Assembly (NCBI GenBank): GCA_019096155.1
Contig: JAHCVI010000002.1
Location: forward strand, 1,860,001-1,924,000
Direction: 5' to 3'
Length of the DNA: 64,000 nt
From: Staphylotrichum longicolle
Lineage: Eukaryota; Ascomycota; Sordariomycetes; Sordariales; Chaetomiaceae
Shown here: positions 22,806 through 33,768 of the stretch, piece after piece
How the letters are laid out: every line of letters begins with the position of its first letter
How positions within the stretch are numbered: position 1 is the stretch's first letter
The notes under the pieces: model-generated
The model's input: only the letters and a program-made list of their open reading frames with translations
Databases searched by the model: none
What the model was told of the DNA's origin: nothing
Translations under genes and position numbers: made by a program

Positions 22806-24261
22806 ATGGACGCGCAACAGAAGAGAAACATCGTCATCGTCGGTATGCCAGCCAGATTCACTTCAGCCCTGTTCATCACGGAAAAGCCTTATGCAGTCCT
22901 CTAACCTCACCAGGCGGTGGCATTATCGGATGCACCACAGCTTACTACCTGACGCGCCATCCCAAGTTCAACCCCGCCCAGCACACCATCACCCTCCTCG
23001 AAGCAACCGCCATTGCCTCGGGCGCGTCTGGCAAGGCCGGCGGACTTCTGGCGCTATGGGCATATCCGAGCTGTCTCGTGCCGCTATCATACCGTTTGCA
23101 CCGAGAACTGGCAGCCGAACACAATGGCGCTGAGCGGTGGGGGTATCGCCGCTTGGGATGCGGGAGTCTAGCTGCCATCGTGAGAGCAAGCGATATCAAG
23201 CCGACGGAACCGAAACCACCACTACCCCCAACGAGCAACGGCACCAACGGCGAACTCCCAATACAAAGCACCCTCTCAGACGAGAAGACCAAAGACTGGG
23301 AGAAGCTTCCGAAGCAGGACGACAAGGCAGCTGGCCTGCTCCAGGACTCACCCTTGCCGCACGACTTGGACTGGATTAATGGCGCCTTGATACAACACTA
23401 CGAGGAGATGGGCTCGCCGGGGTCTACCGAAACAGCCCAGGTTCATCCCTTTCACTTCACCAACGCCCTTGCCGACCTCGCCAAAGAGAAAGGGGTTGAC
23501 ATTCGGCTACGTGCAAAAGTAACAAGAATCCACGATCTCACAACAGCCGGGGTACGGAGCGTCGTATACGAGAACCGGGACACGGAGGAGATCCGCACCA
23601 TTGACGACGTAACAGACGTGGTGGTGGCTGCTGGGCCGTGGACCGGGAAACTGCTACCGCGGACGAGGGTCGAAGGCCTACGCGCCCATAGCGTCGTCTT
23701 TGAAGCTGACGTCAGCCCCTACGCGGTCTTCACCGATATCCAGCTACCAACAGACTATGCGCCCGAGCATCGCACCAGCCAGGGCCAGAGGAGGCGGCAC
23801 AAGGGCAACGTGGACCCTGAGATCTATGCTCGTCCTTTTGGGGAGGTCTACGCATGCGGTGGGCCCTCTATCCCTATTCCACTTCACGCGGTTCAAAGCT
23901 AACAGATTGAAAGGGGAACCTGACAAGACAATCCCGCTCCCCGCCACTGCCGATGAGGTGGCCACCGACCAGTCCCAATGCGACGACCTAATAGCCTACA
24001 TCAGCACAATCTCCCCGACTCTCGCTTCCGCCCCATCAAGGCTCGCCAGGCGTGCTACCTGCCCAGCATATCCGCTTTGGCGAGCAGAGGGGCCCCTTGA
24101 TTGGACCGACCTCCGTGCCTGGGCTGTGGGTTGCTGCGGGGCATACTTGCTGGGGCATACAGAACGGTCCCGGGACGGGCTATCTCATGGCGGGCATGAT
24201 TTTTGGGGATGAGGCGGATGAAGAGGTGGGGAAGTTGGATCCGAGGAAGTTCAAGGTTTAG
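22806..24261 (+). CDS. tda3: FAD-dependent oxidoreductase of the DAO family, TDA3-like
   Basis: Exons 22806-22842, 22914-23858 and 23914-24261. The first exon join creates NIVIVGGGIIGCTTAYYL, the N-terminal FAD-binding GxGxxG fold. SGKAGGLLA and VVVAAGPWTG follow, and near the C-terminus GLWVAAGHTCWGIQNGPGTG, the FAD-closing motif seen in TDA3-type proteins. YARPFGEVYACGEPD spans the second join. The substrate is unknown; yeast Tda3 has been linked to endosome-to-Golgi traffic. Two bases are missing from the total length. The frame changes at C runs 24031-24034 (expected APIKARQACYLP) and 24062-24064 (expected LPQHIRFGEQ). Each is explained by loss of one C. The flanking protein is well conserved, so a consensus error is likelier than inactivation. 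About 443 residues. The second intron has an unusual GTGGGC donor. Confidence 0.85.
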
Positions 24262-24960
24262 ATCTGCGTGATGATTTCAAGGATCGATGATTGACTTAGC
24301 TGGATCAGAGAGGAACCGGGGAGCCTTGGCGAGACAGCGTGGTCTATTTTATTCACAATGTTTCACGGATTTGGAGGAGCGAAGCAAAGGCGTTTCAAGT
24401 TTTATTCGAGACGTTGCCGATTTCCTTTATAGGCTCTCGCGTATGCGGAGCAGCCATATTTGGGCTGTTCGCTGGGACAAGTTGTGCAGCTGGTCCACAG
24501 ATATGTACTACATCAATGGTGAGAGACCGACGGAACTAAACAATGAAGCTTGGTTGGTGGAAATTAGACGACGACAGTCTAGGAGGTGGGATAAACGTCA
24601 TTCTGTGCAGGTTTCCAGAAATCAGGAATTGGTTCAACAGTTCTAGGGCCAAAGGGAAGGTTCACGTCTCAAAATACAAGACACAGACACGGAATTGGGA
24701 TCATCACCGCAGATGAGAGTGATCTGACCTTGACTTTCTTGGATGATAAACCCCCTAGATGCTATCCACCATACCCAATGCATTAATATAGCCCCATTGT
24801 CAGCCATTGTTAGGCGTAGCCATTTTCATACTTCATTGTGACAACAACTGCATATCTCTTCTGCCACAGCTCACGCGACCAGCTGGCTCAGCGATTCACA
24901 CCCCCAAGGTGCCCCCAGCACTTTCGTGCCGCAGCACCAAACTCACCATAGATTCCCACC
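24262..24960. other. Convergent 3' intergenic stretch
   Basis: About 700 bp between the ends of the TDA3-like gene and the aldolase. No gene is seen; the short frames lack family features. Confidence 0.55.
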
Positions 24961-25956
24961 CTATAACGTCTTCTCCAGCTCCATGACTTCCCTCACGCCC
25001 TCCTCAATGGCCGCCACCTTGGCCTTGTCCAGCCTCTTGAGCGGCCGCCGCGGGTGGCCGCCGTAGCCAAAGTAGCTCTGGATGGCCTGCTTCGTCCCCG
25101 CGATGGCGGCCTTGGTCAGCACCCAGTCGCCCTTGGACAGGACGCGCTGCAGCGCGATGGCCTCGTCCGTCTTGCCCTCGGCGTACAGGTTCCACACGCG
25201 CACGCACACCTTGGGCATGACGTTGGCGCCGCCCGCGATGATGCCGCTGCCGCCGCTGGCCAGCGTCTGCACGGTGAAGTCGCACACGCCGCCGAAGGCC
25301 ATGTACCCGGACCCCTCGGACGCGGGCGTCTTGGCGTCGGTCGCCAGGGCCACCCGCGTCAGCTTGCCCGTGTTGCCGCACGTGAACTTGGTGCCGACGA
25401 TGTTGGGGTGCGCGGCCAGGCGGATCAGCAGGTCCGAGTCCATGTCGATGCCCGCGACGGCGCCCGGGTAGTTGTACAGGATGAGCGGGAGGGGGCTGTC
25501 GTCGGCGACGGCGACAAAGTAGTCGTGGATGGCTTGCTCGTCCATCAGGAGGCGGAAGTAGGACGGCGGGAGGAGGAGGGCGTAGTCGGCGCCCGCGTCC
25601 TTGGCGAGCTTGCATAGCTCGACCGTCCCCCTGACGCTGCCTTCGGTGGCGCCGATGATGATGGGCGTCTCGGTGAAGCCTGCCGCGTCGAGGGCTTCTC
25701 GTGTTGCTTGGGTGACTGCCAGCTTCTCCTCCCGTGTGCAGTGGATGGCTTCCCCGTTGGAGCCCATTGTGACGAGGCCGACGAGACCATCCCGTACGAG
25801 GCGTTCCGCGTGCTTCTTGATGGTGGGGATGTCGAGATCTTCGGTCTCGGGGTCGAAGAAGGTCATGGTGGGCGCGTAGATGCCACATGGGAGCGGCCGT
25901 CGAGTGGCCCGGGTGCCGTTGGCGGCGCCATGAGCGGTGCCGTTGGTCACAGTCAT
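24961..25956 (-). CDS. gaaC: DapA-family aldolase, probable 2-keto-3-deoxy-L-galactonate aldolase
   Basis: Class I aldolase of the dihydrodipicolinate synthase family, 331 residues, single exon. The fold is marked by GSNGEA (residues 65-70), YNYPG (161-165, catalytic Tyr) and IVGTKFTCGN with the Schiff-base lysine K190. All key residues are present. In fungi the LGA1/GaaC member cleaves 3-deoxy-L-threo-hex-2-ulosonate to pyruvate and L-glyceraldehyde in D-galacturonate breakdown. The specific substrate is inferred from the neighbour, a divergent Gfo/Idh/MocA reductase of GaaA type, an arrangement described for Aspergillus niger. A 4-hydroxy-2-oxoglutarate aldolase is the main alternative. I start at MTVTNGT (25956) because the 65 in-frame codons upstream, to 26151, look like a translated CT-rich leader, although a targeting peptide is possible. 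Confidence 0.72.
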   Translation of the reverse strand: MTVTNGTAHGAANGTRATRRPLPCGIYAPTMTFFDPETEDLDIPTIKKHAERLVRDGLVGLVTMGSNGEAIHCTREEKLAVTQATREALDAAGFTETPIIIGATEGSVRGTVELCKLAKDAGADYALLLPPSYFRLLMDEQAIHDYFVAVADDSPLPLILYNYPGAVAGIDMDSDLLIRLAAHPNIVGTKFTCGNTGKLTRVALATDAKTPASEGSGYMAFGGVCDFTVQTLASGGSGIIAGGANVMPKVCVRVWNLYAEGKTDEAIALQRVLSKGDWVLTKAAIAGTKQAIQSYFGYGGHPRRPLKRLDKAKVAAIEEGVREVMELEKTL

Positions 25957-28352
25957 GATGGTCTTGTGAGGGGAGATGTGGGAGCAGACACGCGTGGGGG
26001 GTAGAAAACGGGAGGGAGTAGAGACACAAGGAAGGGTTGAGGCACGTGGGAATGGAAAAGACTGCTGGGTAGACGAGAATACGAATGGAAAAGTGGAAAG
26101 ACGGCAGCTTATAAACGAAATCGGGGGTCTCGAGGCAAAGAGGCGTTCCATGACCTAAGCTCACCACGGCTTGTGGGGTCCCTGGTTGTGGATGGATGCT
26201 ATGTTTGAGTCCGCGAGGGGCCCAACCAGATCCGCTACCTCACCCCGGAGTTACCAGGTAGCGCAGGCGCCGTCTGCGGGTCTCCCTGGGCGAGACCGAG
26301 CACCAAAAGCAAGCCGCACTCAGAGTCCGGGGAAGAAGCGGGATGGAGGGGGGGGAGGGGGGGTCAACTCAAGGGTCAGACGCGTTCAAGGAGCCACCAG
26401 TACTCCACGCAGATGGTGGGCTCGGCAAGTAACCTCCTGGCGAGTTATATCGGGGTAATATATAGGTCAATTGGGCAAAGAAATAACGCACCCATGTACA
26501 GTACCATCGACGACGACCAAGTTGACATCTGGATCGCCCGGCAGAACGGCAGAAGGGATGGCGGCAGGCCAATGGACCAGTCCAAGAAGCTGGGCCCAAC
26601 CCGAAGCCTCGTTTGAGCATTCCCATGGCTAGCCCATGGCAGAACCAAAGAAAAGAGAACCACAGTCTTGGGACAGAAAATCTCCTTGATCACCAGGACA
26701 TCCCGCCGTGAAAGGACGAGGGCCAGGATCCTGGGGCTGGTTGAGGTGATCTGCGGGTACAACACCTGATTGGCTCGGGTTATAAGCCACCGGGCTGGTG
26801 TAAGTGGGCATTCTCGCTGCCACGTTTTCAGGGAGCCCATGGGAAGACGGCGGCTGGTCAGATCATGGCTTCACCGTATGGAGATGGGGGAAAAAGAAGC
26901 AACACGCGGCCTAGAAGCAGGCGAGGGTACACAAATGCGGTAGGCCGTCTGCTTACCGAGGCCGTTGGACGCCCTCGAGAGGCAAGTCGGCTCAGGATGA
27001 CCGCACAGAAACCCAGAGTGTGTGACGTTTGTTGTCAGAGGGACGAGCGGGATGGCGGCAGAATGGCGGGGTACAGCAGGCGGCGTATTGGGCCATTTAC
27101 CCCACATGACGCTCATGGATGCCGGCAATACTTGGTAGCCCGACCGGGGAGAGCAGCAAAGTAGAGAGGGCCGACATCACGGACGAAGGCAAACTCGGCT
27201 CCGTCCGAGGCGAAGGGCGAAACTGAGTCGGTGATGTTTGTGCCGGGAGAAACCGTCGAGGTGAGCCCGGCTTGAAGGACGACCATGATGGGCGTTGATG
27301 GAGAAATGGCTGCCATCCCCGCAACAGTTTCTTCGGCCGACAATCCAGTTGATGTTTGGTGAAGTTGAGACGGGAACCATCTCGTGTGCTCGGTGTGACA
27401 CGGGAAAATAAATTCCCTCCAATCGCGTCAGGCGCTAAGTCGCTAACGTGCACAACAACCCGCTAGGGGCCGCTTGCCAACAAACCCTACGTACTGTGGT
27501 ATGGAGCACCCAGGATGGGCCTCCTGCAGGTTGGTGAACTGACAGAGAGATAGGTAGGTAGGCACTTGAGCATTTAGCCTATGGAGGGCTGAAGCTTGGT
27601 GAAACGTCCCAAGAAAGATGCGGCTGGCATGGTCCGGATCTTGAAGTGAAGTTGCATGTCCATCGTGGTTGGGGCTGCCCCATGCACAAGCTCGGGATCG
27701 GGACAGGTTTGAGCTCGATGCGGGGAAGCGCAACGTGGGGGCGGGTCCAGCCCAAGTGGAGCCGCCTTGGCTTCCCCAATTCCCACAGGGCCACAACCAT
27801 CCACCAGTGGGAGGAATGGGCATTTGTCTGCGCAGTCATGCTGAAGCAACTCATCAGCGACTCGAAAACAAAATTTGAGGTTGCACCACGCCGTGGATTC
27901 TCGCTTGAGGACGGCCGCACCAGCCAGGATGGCGGATATCTCTCTGAGGTCGCGGTCATTCCACAAATGACAGCATCGATCGACGGCTTGGTAATGGGAT
28001 TTTCCTTCGAAGCCTGGGACCACCAACTTGAAGGTGTTCCAGGTTGCTGTGTTTCACTTCTCCAACGCCCCAATCTGCCCCTCTTTCAAGGCTGTACCCC
28101 TCACCATGAATTCTTCCGGGGCGGGCCAAGCTGTGGTTCCTGGCGCTGGACCTGTTCCATCCTGCCAGGCATCGCTGCAAGTAGATTGGCAGTCAGAGTG
28201 AAGTTTCGCCGTCGCAGTCTTCGTCGCGGCCATAATTGGGCCGGCTCCCGTTCGCAGGCTGTCCCTAGAGGTCCCTCCGTCATTCAACGATCACGACACC
28301 AACCTCATTGCCAGCAACTCAACCATTTCCGTCAACTCGCCACTCGGTCAAG
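25957..28352. other. Shared divergent promoter region of the aldolase and reductase
   Basis: About 2.4 kb between two divergent starts. It includes a G-rich tract at 26341-26363. No reliable gene is seen; frames such as 27646-28365 have no family likeness. I looked for the galacturonate-responsive element TCCNCCAAT and found no exact match. Confidence 0.55.
26341..26363 (+). repeat. G-rich tract
   Basis: Contains G8-A-G7 preceded by GGATGGA. It has enough G runs for a quadruplex and lies in the divergent promoter about 385 bp from the aldolase start. Confidence 0.7.
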
Positions 28353-29709
28353 ATGGAGCCCCTGAACGTGTTGATGGTGAGTCTCAAGCCCGGTATCATC
28401 GTAGAAGTTGGCTGACGGTGAGAAAGGTTGGTACCGGGGAGTACACCACCGGCTTCGTCGGCACGGGTGCTTCTGGTTCGGACAAGAAGGTCGGAGTCGT
28501 GGGGCTGACCTTGTTCGACCTCCGGCGGAGGGGCAAGGTGGGCAAACTCGGGATGGTGGGCGTCAATGGCACAAAATACCCAGCTATCCGTAGGTTGCAT
28601 GCTCTCCGGCGGACCCCGATGAATTCTCGCTGATGGCTTCCTCAGGGGAGCATCTCCACAAGAACATCACATTGGCCTACAACAACCTCGACACGTCGTT
28701 CCAATCATACCCTGCCGACGACCAGAAGGATCCCGATGCGTACAAGACGGCCATTGACGCCCTCTCGCCCGGCGATGCCATCACCATTTTCACTCCCGAC
28801 ACCACCCACTACCCCATTGCCCTCTACGCGATCGAGCGGGGGATCCACGTCATGATCACCAAGCCCGCCGTGAAACTCCTTGAACACCACATCGCTCTCC
28901 TCGACGCCGCTGAGAAGCACGGCGTCTACGTTTACATTGAGCACCACAAGCGCTTCGATCCGGCCTACTGGGACGCAAAGGCCCGCGCCTTGAAGCTCGG
29001 AGACTTCAACTACTTCTACAGCTACATGTCGCAACCCAAGTCGCAACTCGAGACTTTCAAGGCTTGGGCGGGAGTCGACTCGGATATTTCCTACTACCTC
29101 AACAGCCACCATGTCGACATTTGCGACTCGATGGTCTCCCAGCTCGGTTACGTCCCAACCAAGGTCTCGGCTTCGGCGTCAAAGGGCGTCGCGGCGAGCC
29201 TCGGCTGCGACGAGGCCACCGAGGACACCATCTCGCTGCTGGTGCACTGGGAGAAGAAGGACGACCCATCCAAGCAAGCGACCGGTGTGTACACTGCCTC
29301 GTGGACGGCGCCCCAGAGAGCGGGCGTACACTCCAACCAGTACTTCCACTACCTCGCTCAAGGTGGCGAGATCAACATCAACCAGGCCAAGCGCGGCTAT
29401 GACGTCGCCGAGGATGCGGCGGGGCAGCTGATGTGGTACAATCCCTTCTACATGCGGTACGCTCCGGACGAGGACGGCAATTTCAACGGGCAGAGCGGGT
29501 ACGGATACGTCTCGTTTGAAAAGTTCGTGGACGGCTGCCGGTCTGTCAACGCCCGGGAGCTGAAGCCGGCCGACTTGGATGCCAAGGGGCTCCCAACCCT
29601 TAGGAACACAATCGCGACAACCGCCATCCTCGAAGCTGGCCGCCGGAGTATTGACGAGAACAGGGAGGTCCGGATTGAGTCCAAGGACGGCGTTTGGAAG
29701 CTAGTCTGA
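28353..29709 (+). CDS. gaaA: Gfo/Idh/MocA oxidoreductase, probable D-galacturonate reductase (GaaA type)
   Basis: Exons 28353-28376, 28427-28589 and 28646-29709, 416 residues with frame closed. The tiny first exon encodes MEPLNVLM, and the join gives the nucleotide-binding start VLMVGTGEYTTGF. The second join restores PAIREHLHKN. MITKPAVK (Lys135) corresponds to the EKP-type lysine of the family. HHKRFDPAYWDAKARA and SYYLNSHHVDICDSM lie in the substrate-binding half, with the conserved histidine pair. The A. niger GaaA enzyme reduces D-galacturonate to L-galactonate, the first step in using pectin sugar. My assignment rests on remembered similarity and on the divergent aldolase partner. Other sugar dehydrogenases of the same family remain possible. 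Control by pectin breakdown products would be expected but is not shown by a site I can identify. Confidence 0.75.
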
Positions 29710-30115
29710 GGTGGCCCTCCGCGGAATGTGTAGACTTTTTGTGAGCGAATTCCAGGACGTTTTCTTGCTGTGATAGACAATCACTTGGGCAGGCTGAAAA
29801 AGGCTCTTGCACTCTTCCGGCTCAGCCAAACTCCTCTGTCTGTTGCTTCATGGTGGTGGGCTGGACGGGCCTCAGCTCGACAGCACAGCCTTGCCAATGA
29901 GGATGCTTCTCGCCTCTTTGCTCCGCCCCGCTCAGCCTGCAGGTTGAGGACCAGGCTAAGTCTGTACTTGTCCTACATTTCATCCAGCCTCTCTCTCAGA
30001 CACTCTAAACTTGAAGGCAAGAAATGGTTCTGGCTATTTGTTGTAGCACACATCTCTTTCGCCCAGCTCCTATCAAATCAACGACATAGGGGGTCCCGAG
30101 TGCCTGGGAACCGTA
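29710..30115. other. Short intergenic stretch
   Basis: About 400 bp between the reductase stop and the STAND protein start, same direction. A CT-rich leader precedes the downstream start. Nothing else is seen. Confidence 0.55.
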
Positions 30116-33100
30116 ATGGCCGAGGCAGGCACCCTTGTTGGAATCATTTCGCTGGGGATCCAAGTCGCAGAAGGCCTGGTGAAGTATTACACAACGTACA
30201 AGGACCGGGAGTCAGACACGGCCCACACAGTAAAGCGACTGACGCACCTCTTGAACGTCCTCGAACTGCTTGGGAAGCAGTTGGCCGCTCGCAAGTTCGA
30301 GGCAAATGAGCAGCCCCTGCTCAGTACCATCGAACGCTCGGTCGGCGACTGTGAAGAGCTCATCAACGAGCTTCAACAAGAGACAGCCAAGTTCAACAAT
30401 GTTCCTTCGGCTGGCATTGCGGCTGCCGCCCGTGCAACAGGCCGTCGGCTAGCTTACCCGTTCCGCCAGAGCACCCTGCAGAAGCTCGATGAAGACATCG
30501 ACGAGATATGCGCGAATCTCGCGCTCGCCCTGCAGGTCCTGCAGCAGCAAGACATGGGCAGCGTTCAGGATGAGATCCAAGACACCAAAGCCCTTTTGGA
30601 GCTGGTGAGGGCCAGCCAGGTCTCTCACGAGATCCGCCAGTGGCTGGGAGCCCCAGATGCCTCGATCAACTACAACGAGGCCTGCAAAAAGAAGCACCCG
30701 GGCACTGGTCTCTGGTTCATCAAGAGTGCCGAGTTCAACGGATGGCTGAGAACGGCCGGTTCTTTTTTGTGGCTCAGGGGGTTCGCCGGCTGCGGCAAGT
30801 CGGTGCTCTCCTCGACCATCATCCAGCACACCCTGCGCCACCGGCGGTCAAACCCGCGTATTGGCATCGCCTTCTTCTACTTTACATTCAACGATGAGTC
30901 AAAGCAGGATGCATCGGCGATGCTCCGTGCCTTGATCCTGCAGCTCGTGTCCCAGCAGAAGGACCAGGATGCCGCCGTCTCGCAGTCGCGCCAGAGTCAC
31001 CATGGCGGCACACCCTCTAACCGGGCGCTGTTGAGTTGTCTCCGCCAGTTGGTCGACGCGTTCGACGAGGTTTACGTTGTCCTCGACGCCCTGGACGAAA
31101 GCCCGCGACACAAACATCGAGAGGAGGTGCTGGAGACTCTGGAGGAGCTGCGGGGCTGGCCGAGTCCTGGCCTGCACCTCCTCGTCACGAGCCGCGACGA
31201 GCAAGACATTCGAGAGCACCTAAACCCAGTGGATGATCAAGTGGTATCGATGAAAAACACGTTGATCGATGCCGACATCGCATCCTTCGTCTCTGGCCAT
31301 CTAAGGGACAACCGCAGATTGCGCAAGTGGGGAAGATACCATGACCAGATCGAACAAGCCATTGTCAAGGGCGCGCAGGGCGTGTAAGTTCGCTTGTCAG
31401 CTGGGCATCTCGGGAAAACTGACCATGCTGTTAGGTTCCGCTGGGTCGAGTGCCAGTTTGCCGCCTTGGAGGCCTGCCCAGGAAGCAAAACGCGGCTAGA
31501 GACTCTCCTCGGATCGCTGCCCCGGACCCTCGACAAGACGTACGAGCGCATGCTGTCGAGCATTGATGAGGAGTCGGCAGATGACGCCAGGCGGCTCTTG
31601 ACGCTCTTGTGTGCGGCCCAGCGGCCTTTGACGGTGGAGGAGCTCATTGACGGGATCGCCGTCGAACTCGGTGACGAGCCGAGGTTCAACGAAGACAGCA
31701 GACTGATGGGCGAAGACGACATCCGCCACATCTGCCCGGGCCTCATCGAAGCCGACCCGGAGCCGGGGCGAAAGGGAACCACGGTGCGCATCGCACACTA
31801 CTCGGTCCAGGAATATCTCGAGTCGGACCGGATTCTGGCCAGCCACGCGGCAAGATATGGGTTGAGACGTGCCGACGCCCACACTGAAGCTGCCTGTATA
31901 TCTCTCGTATATCTGATGGACGAGGGGTTGTGCTTGAGCTCGACAAGCCACGGCTTGGAGGTGCATACCAAGTATCCCTTCGCCAACTATGCGGCCCACC
32001 AGTGGCCGGAGCACTACCGCGAAGGGAACGGTCGCGACTCTCGCCTTCACCGACTCACGTTGGCCTTTCTGCGCAGTAACCTGCCTTCCGATAACCGGTC
32101 TGCCTTTTCCAGTTGGTGGAACCTCACCGGCTGGTACCGCCCGGTATACTTGCTCTCTAGTTTCCCAGACAGGATCTCGCCTTTTTGTTGGGCCGCAATA
32201 CTGGGTCTTGATTCCGCCGTGCGCGCGTTTGTCGAAGACTCGGCGTCTGGTCCTCGCGGGGAGGGTTACTTGGAATGGCCCATGCTGGCCGCCGCCGCTT
32301 CTGGCCAGGCATCCACGGTGCAGCAGCTGCTGGATCACGGCGCCGACATCCAGTTTGCGTCACCCAGAGGGAATGCTCTTAATCATGCGTTGAGAAACGA
32401 GCTCAGCAACGTCATGGTGACCCTCGTTACTGGCGCCGACCTGATCCAGCGCCCCCAGGGCTGGCAGTCCGGCAAGGACGAAGTTGTGCGACTTCTCCTT
32501 GAGAGGGGCGCCGACATCAACCTGGGCAAGAACGAAACGCCTCTGGAAACGGCCTGCTGCTCAGGGAGTGCAGACATGGTTGCGTTCCTTCTTGATCGAG
32601 GTGCGGATGTGGAGAAAGCTGGGGGGTTCAGGAGGCTGCTGGAGCAGGCCGTCGCCCACAGCCATGGGTTTATGTCAGTGGTGGAGCTGCTTCTCAGCCG
32701 AGGAGCCGACGTTAACATCGGGGAGTTCCACACGCCGCTGGAAGTGGCGGCATGGGGACCGTCCGCCTACGCGTGCACCCTGCTCCTGGACAAGGGGGCT
32801 GATGTTGATGGTGGCAGGGAGATGACCCCGCTGGAGGCGGCAGTGAGCCATTGGCGCTCAGCTGTGACGAACGTCCTTCTGGATCGAGGGGCGGACCCGA
32901 ACTTGGGTCTAAGGAGGACGCCCCTAGAGGCAGCGGCGAGCTGGGGGCCAAAGCTGGTGGCGAGAAAAGTTCTCGATTGGCTCATTGACAAGGGGGCTGA
33001 TGTCAATTGCGGGAAGCAGACGACGCCGTTGGAGATGGCGGCGAGTCGTGGGAACATGGATCTCGCAAGCTACCTCCTCGACCGAGGAGCAGACGTCGAG

Positions 33101-33274
33101 CGAGGAATAAAGATGACGCCGTGGCAGACAGCAAAACGGAAGGGCCACCGGGAGCTGGCGCAGTTGCTTGTTGACAGAGGGGCGGTTGTCAGGGAGGACA
33201 GCGCAGCGGTGTCATCCGAGGTTGAAGGAGCAGTCTTTTTAGTGGAGGGGGGAGGCAGATCGAAGCAGAGTTGA
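30116..33274 (+). CDS. NACHT-ankyrin STAND protein (fungal NLR-like)
   Basis: Exons 30116-31383 and 31435-33274 join in the typical NACHT sequence GVFRWVECQFAALE, giving 1,035 residues. Residues 1-130 form a helical N-terminal domain starting GTLVGIISLGIQVAEGLVKYY, like the fungal STAND N-terminal (HeLo-related) domains. The NACHT ATPase has a Walker A GFAGCGKS (222-229) and Walker B VYVVLDALDES (319-329). TSRDEQDIREHL follows. The C-terminal third holds about eight to nine ankyrin repeats with LLLDRGADV and TPLEAA units (near 32300-33200). One early repeat (around 32400-32510) lacks its usual TPL/AA half. Such proteins act in non-self recognition and regulated cell death; the specific trigger is unknown. 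No breaks are seen. Confidence 0.9.
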
Positions 33275-33768
33275 AGTTGATGGGGTGAAGAAAAGGGGCG
33301 CTTTTAGGGGCACAGAAACAAGGGGTTAGGGTTAAAGGATGCGCTGGGCAGGCAGCTTAGCAAGTGCTCCTGTGTGCCATTCCCATTCTTGCATCTTTCG
33401 CAACGTTTCACAGTTGGGTTTTTGCTCGTGTCTCGCGGGGGGTTTGCTAGAGTTATGCCTAGACCTGATGCCTGCTCCCTGTTTGTACATATACGAAACG
33501 GTCATGTTGTTGGCGCTGTGATGGGGACTCATTGATTTAAGTCCGAACTGGAGCTGATGGCTACACAAAGCCGATGTCGCTAAGGTGAGTTAACGTTAGC
33601 GGCTGAGCACGCAACCCCATCTCTTTTATCTCTAGCATTCCATTCTCATCAACTTTTATTCCCATCGAGGAGGTGTCACCCCTCACTCATTAAAACACCT
33701 TGATTTGCACCCTCCTTCATCCATTTTCTTCTCTGGTTTTTGCAATACACTCGTGACACAACTCCAAC
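33275..33768. other. Intergenic promoter of the MFS gene
   Basis: About 490 bp with a CT-rich leader near 33690-33760 directly before the transporter start. No gene is seen. Confidence 0.55.

Noticed and set aside
22843..22913. Continuous reading through the first part of the TDA3-like gene from 22688
   Set aside because: Reading through destroys the FAD-binding start; removing the 71-nt intron with good donor, CTAAC branch and CAG acceptor restores GGGIIG.
24870..24960. A TGGCTCAGC A-box-like word suggesting a tRNA
   Set aside because: No B box or cloverleaf pairing follows.
25957..28352. Galacturonate-responsive element TCCNCCAAT
   Set aside because: Only near matches were seen (for example TTCCCCAAT near 27770); no exact site, so none is annotated.
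27646..28365. A 239-residue open frame in the divergent promoter
   Set aside because: It overlaps the start of the reductase gene, has no family likeness and competing frames exist on the other strand.
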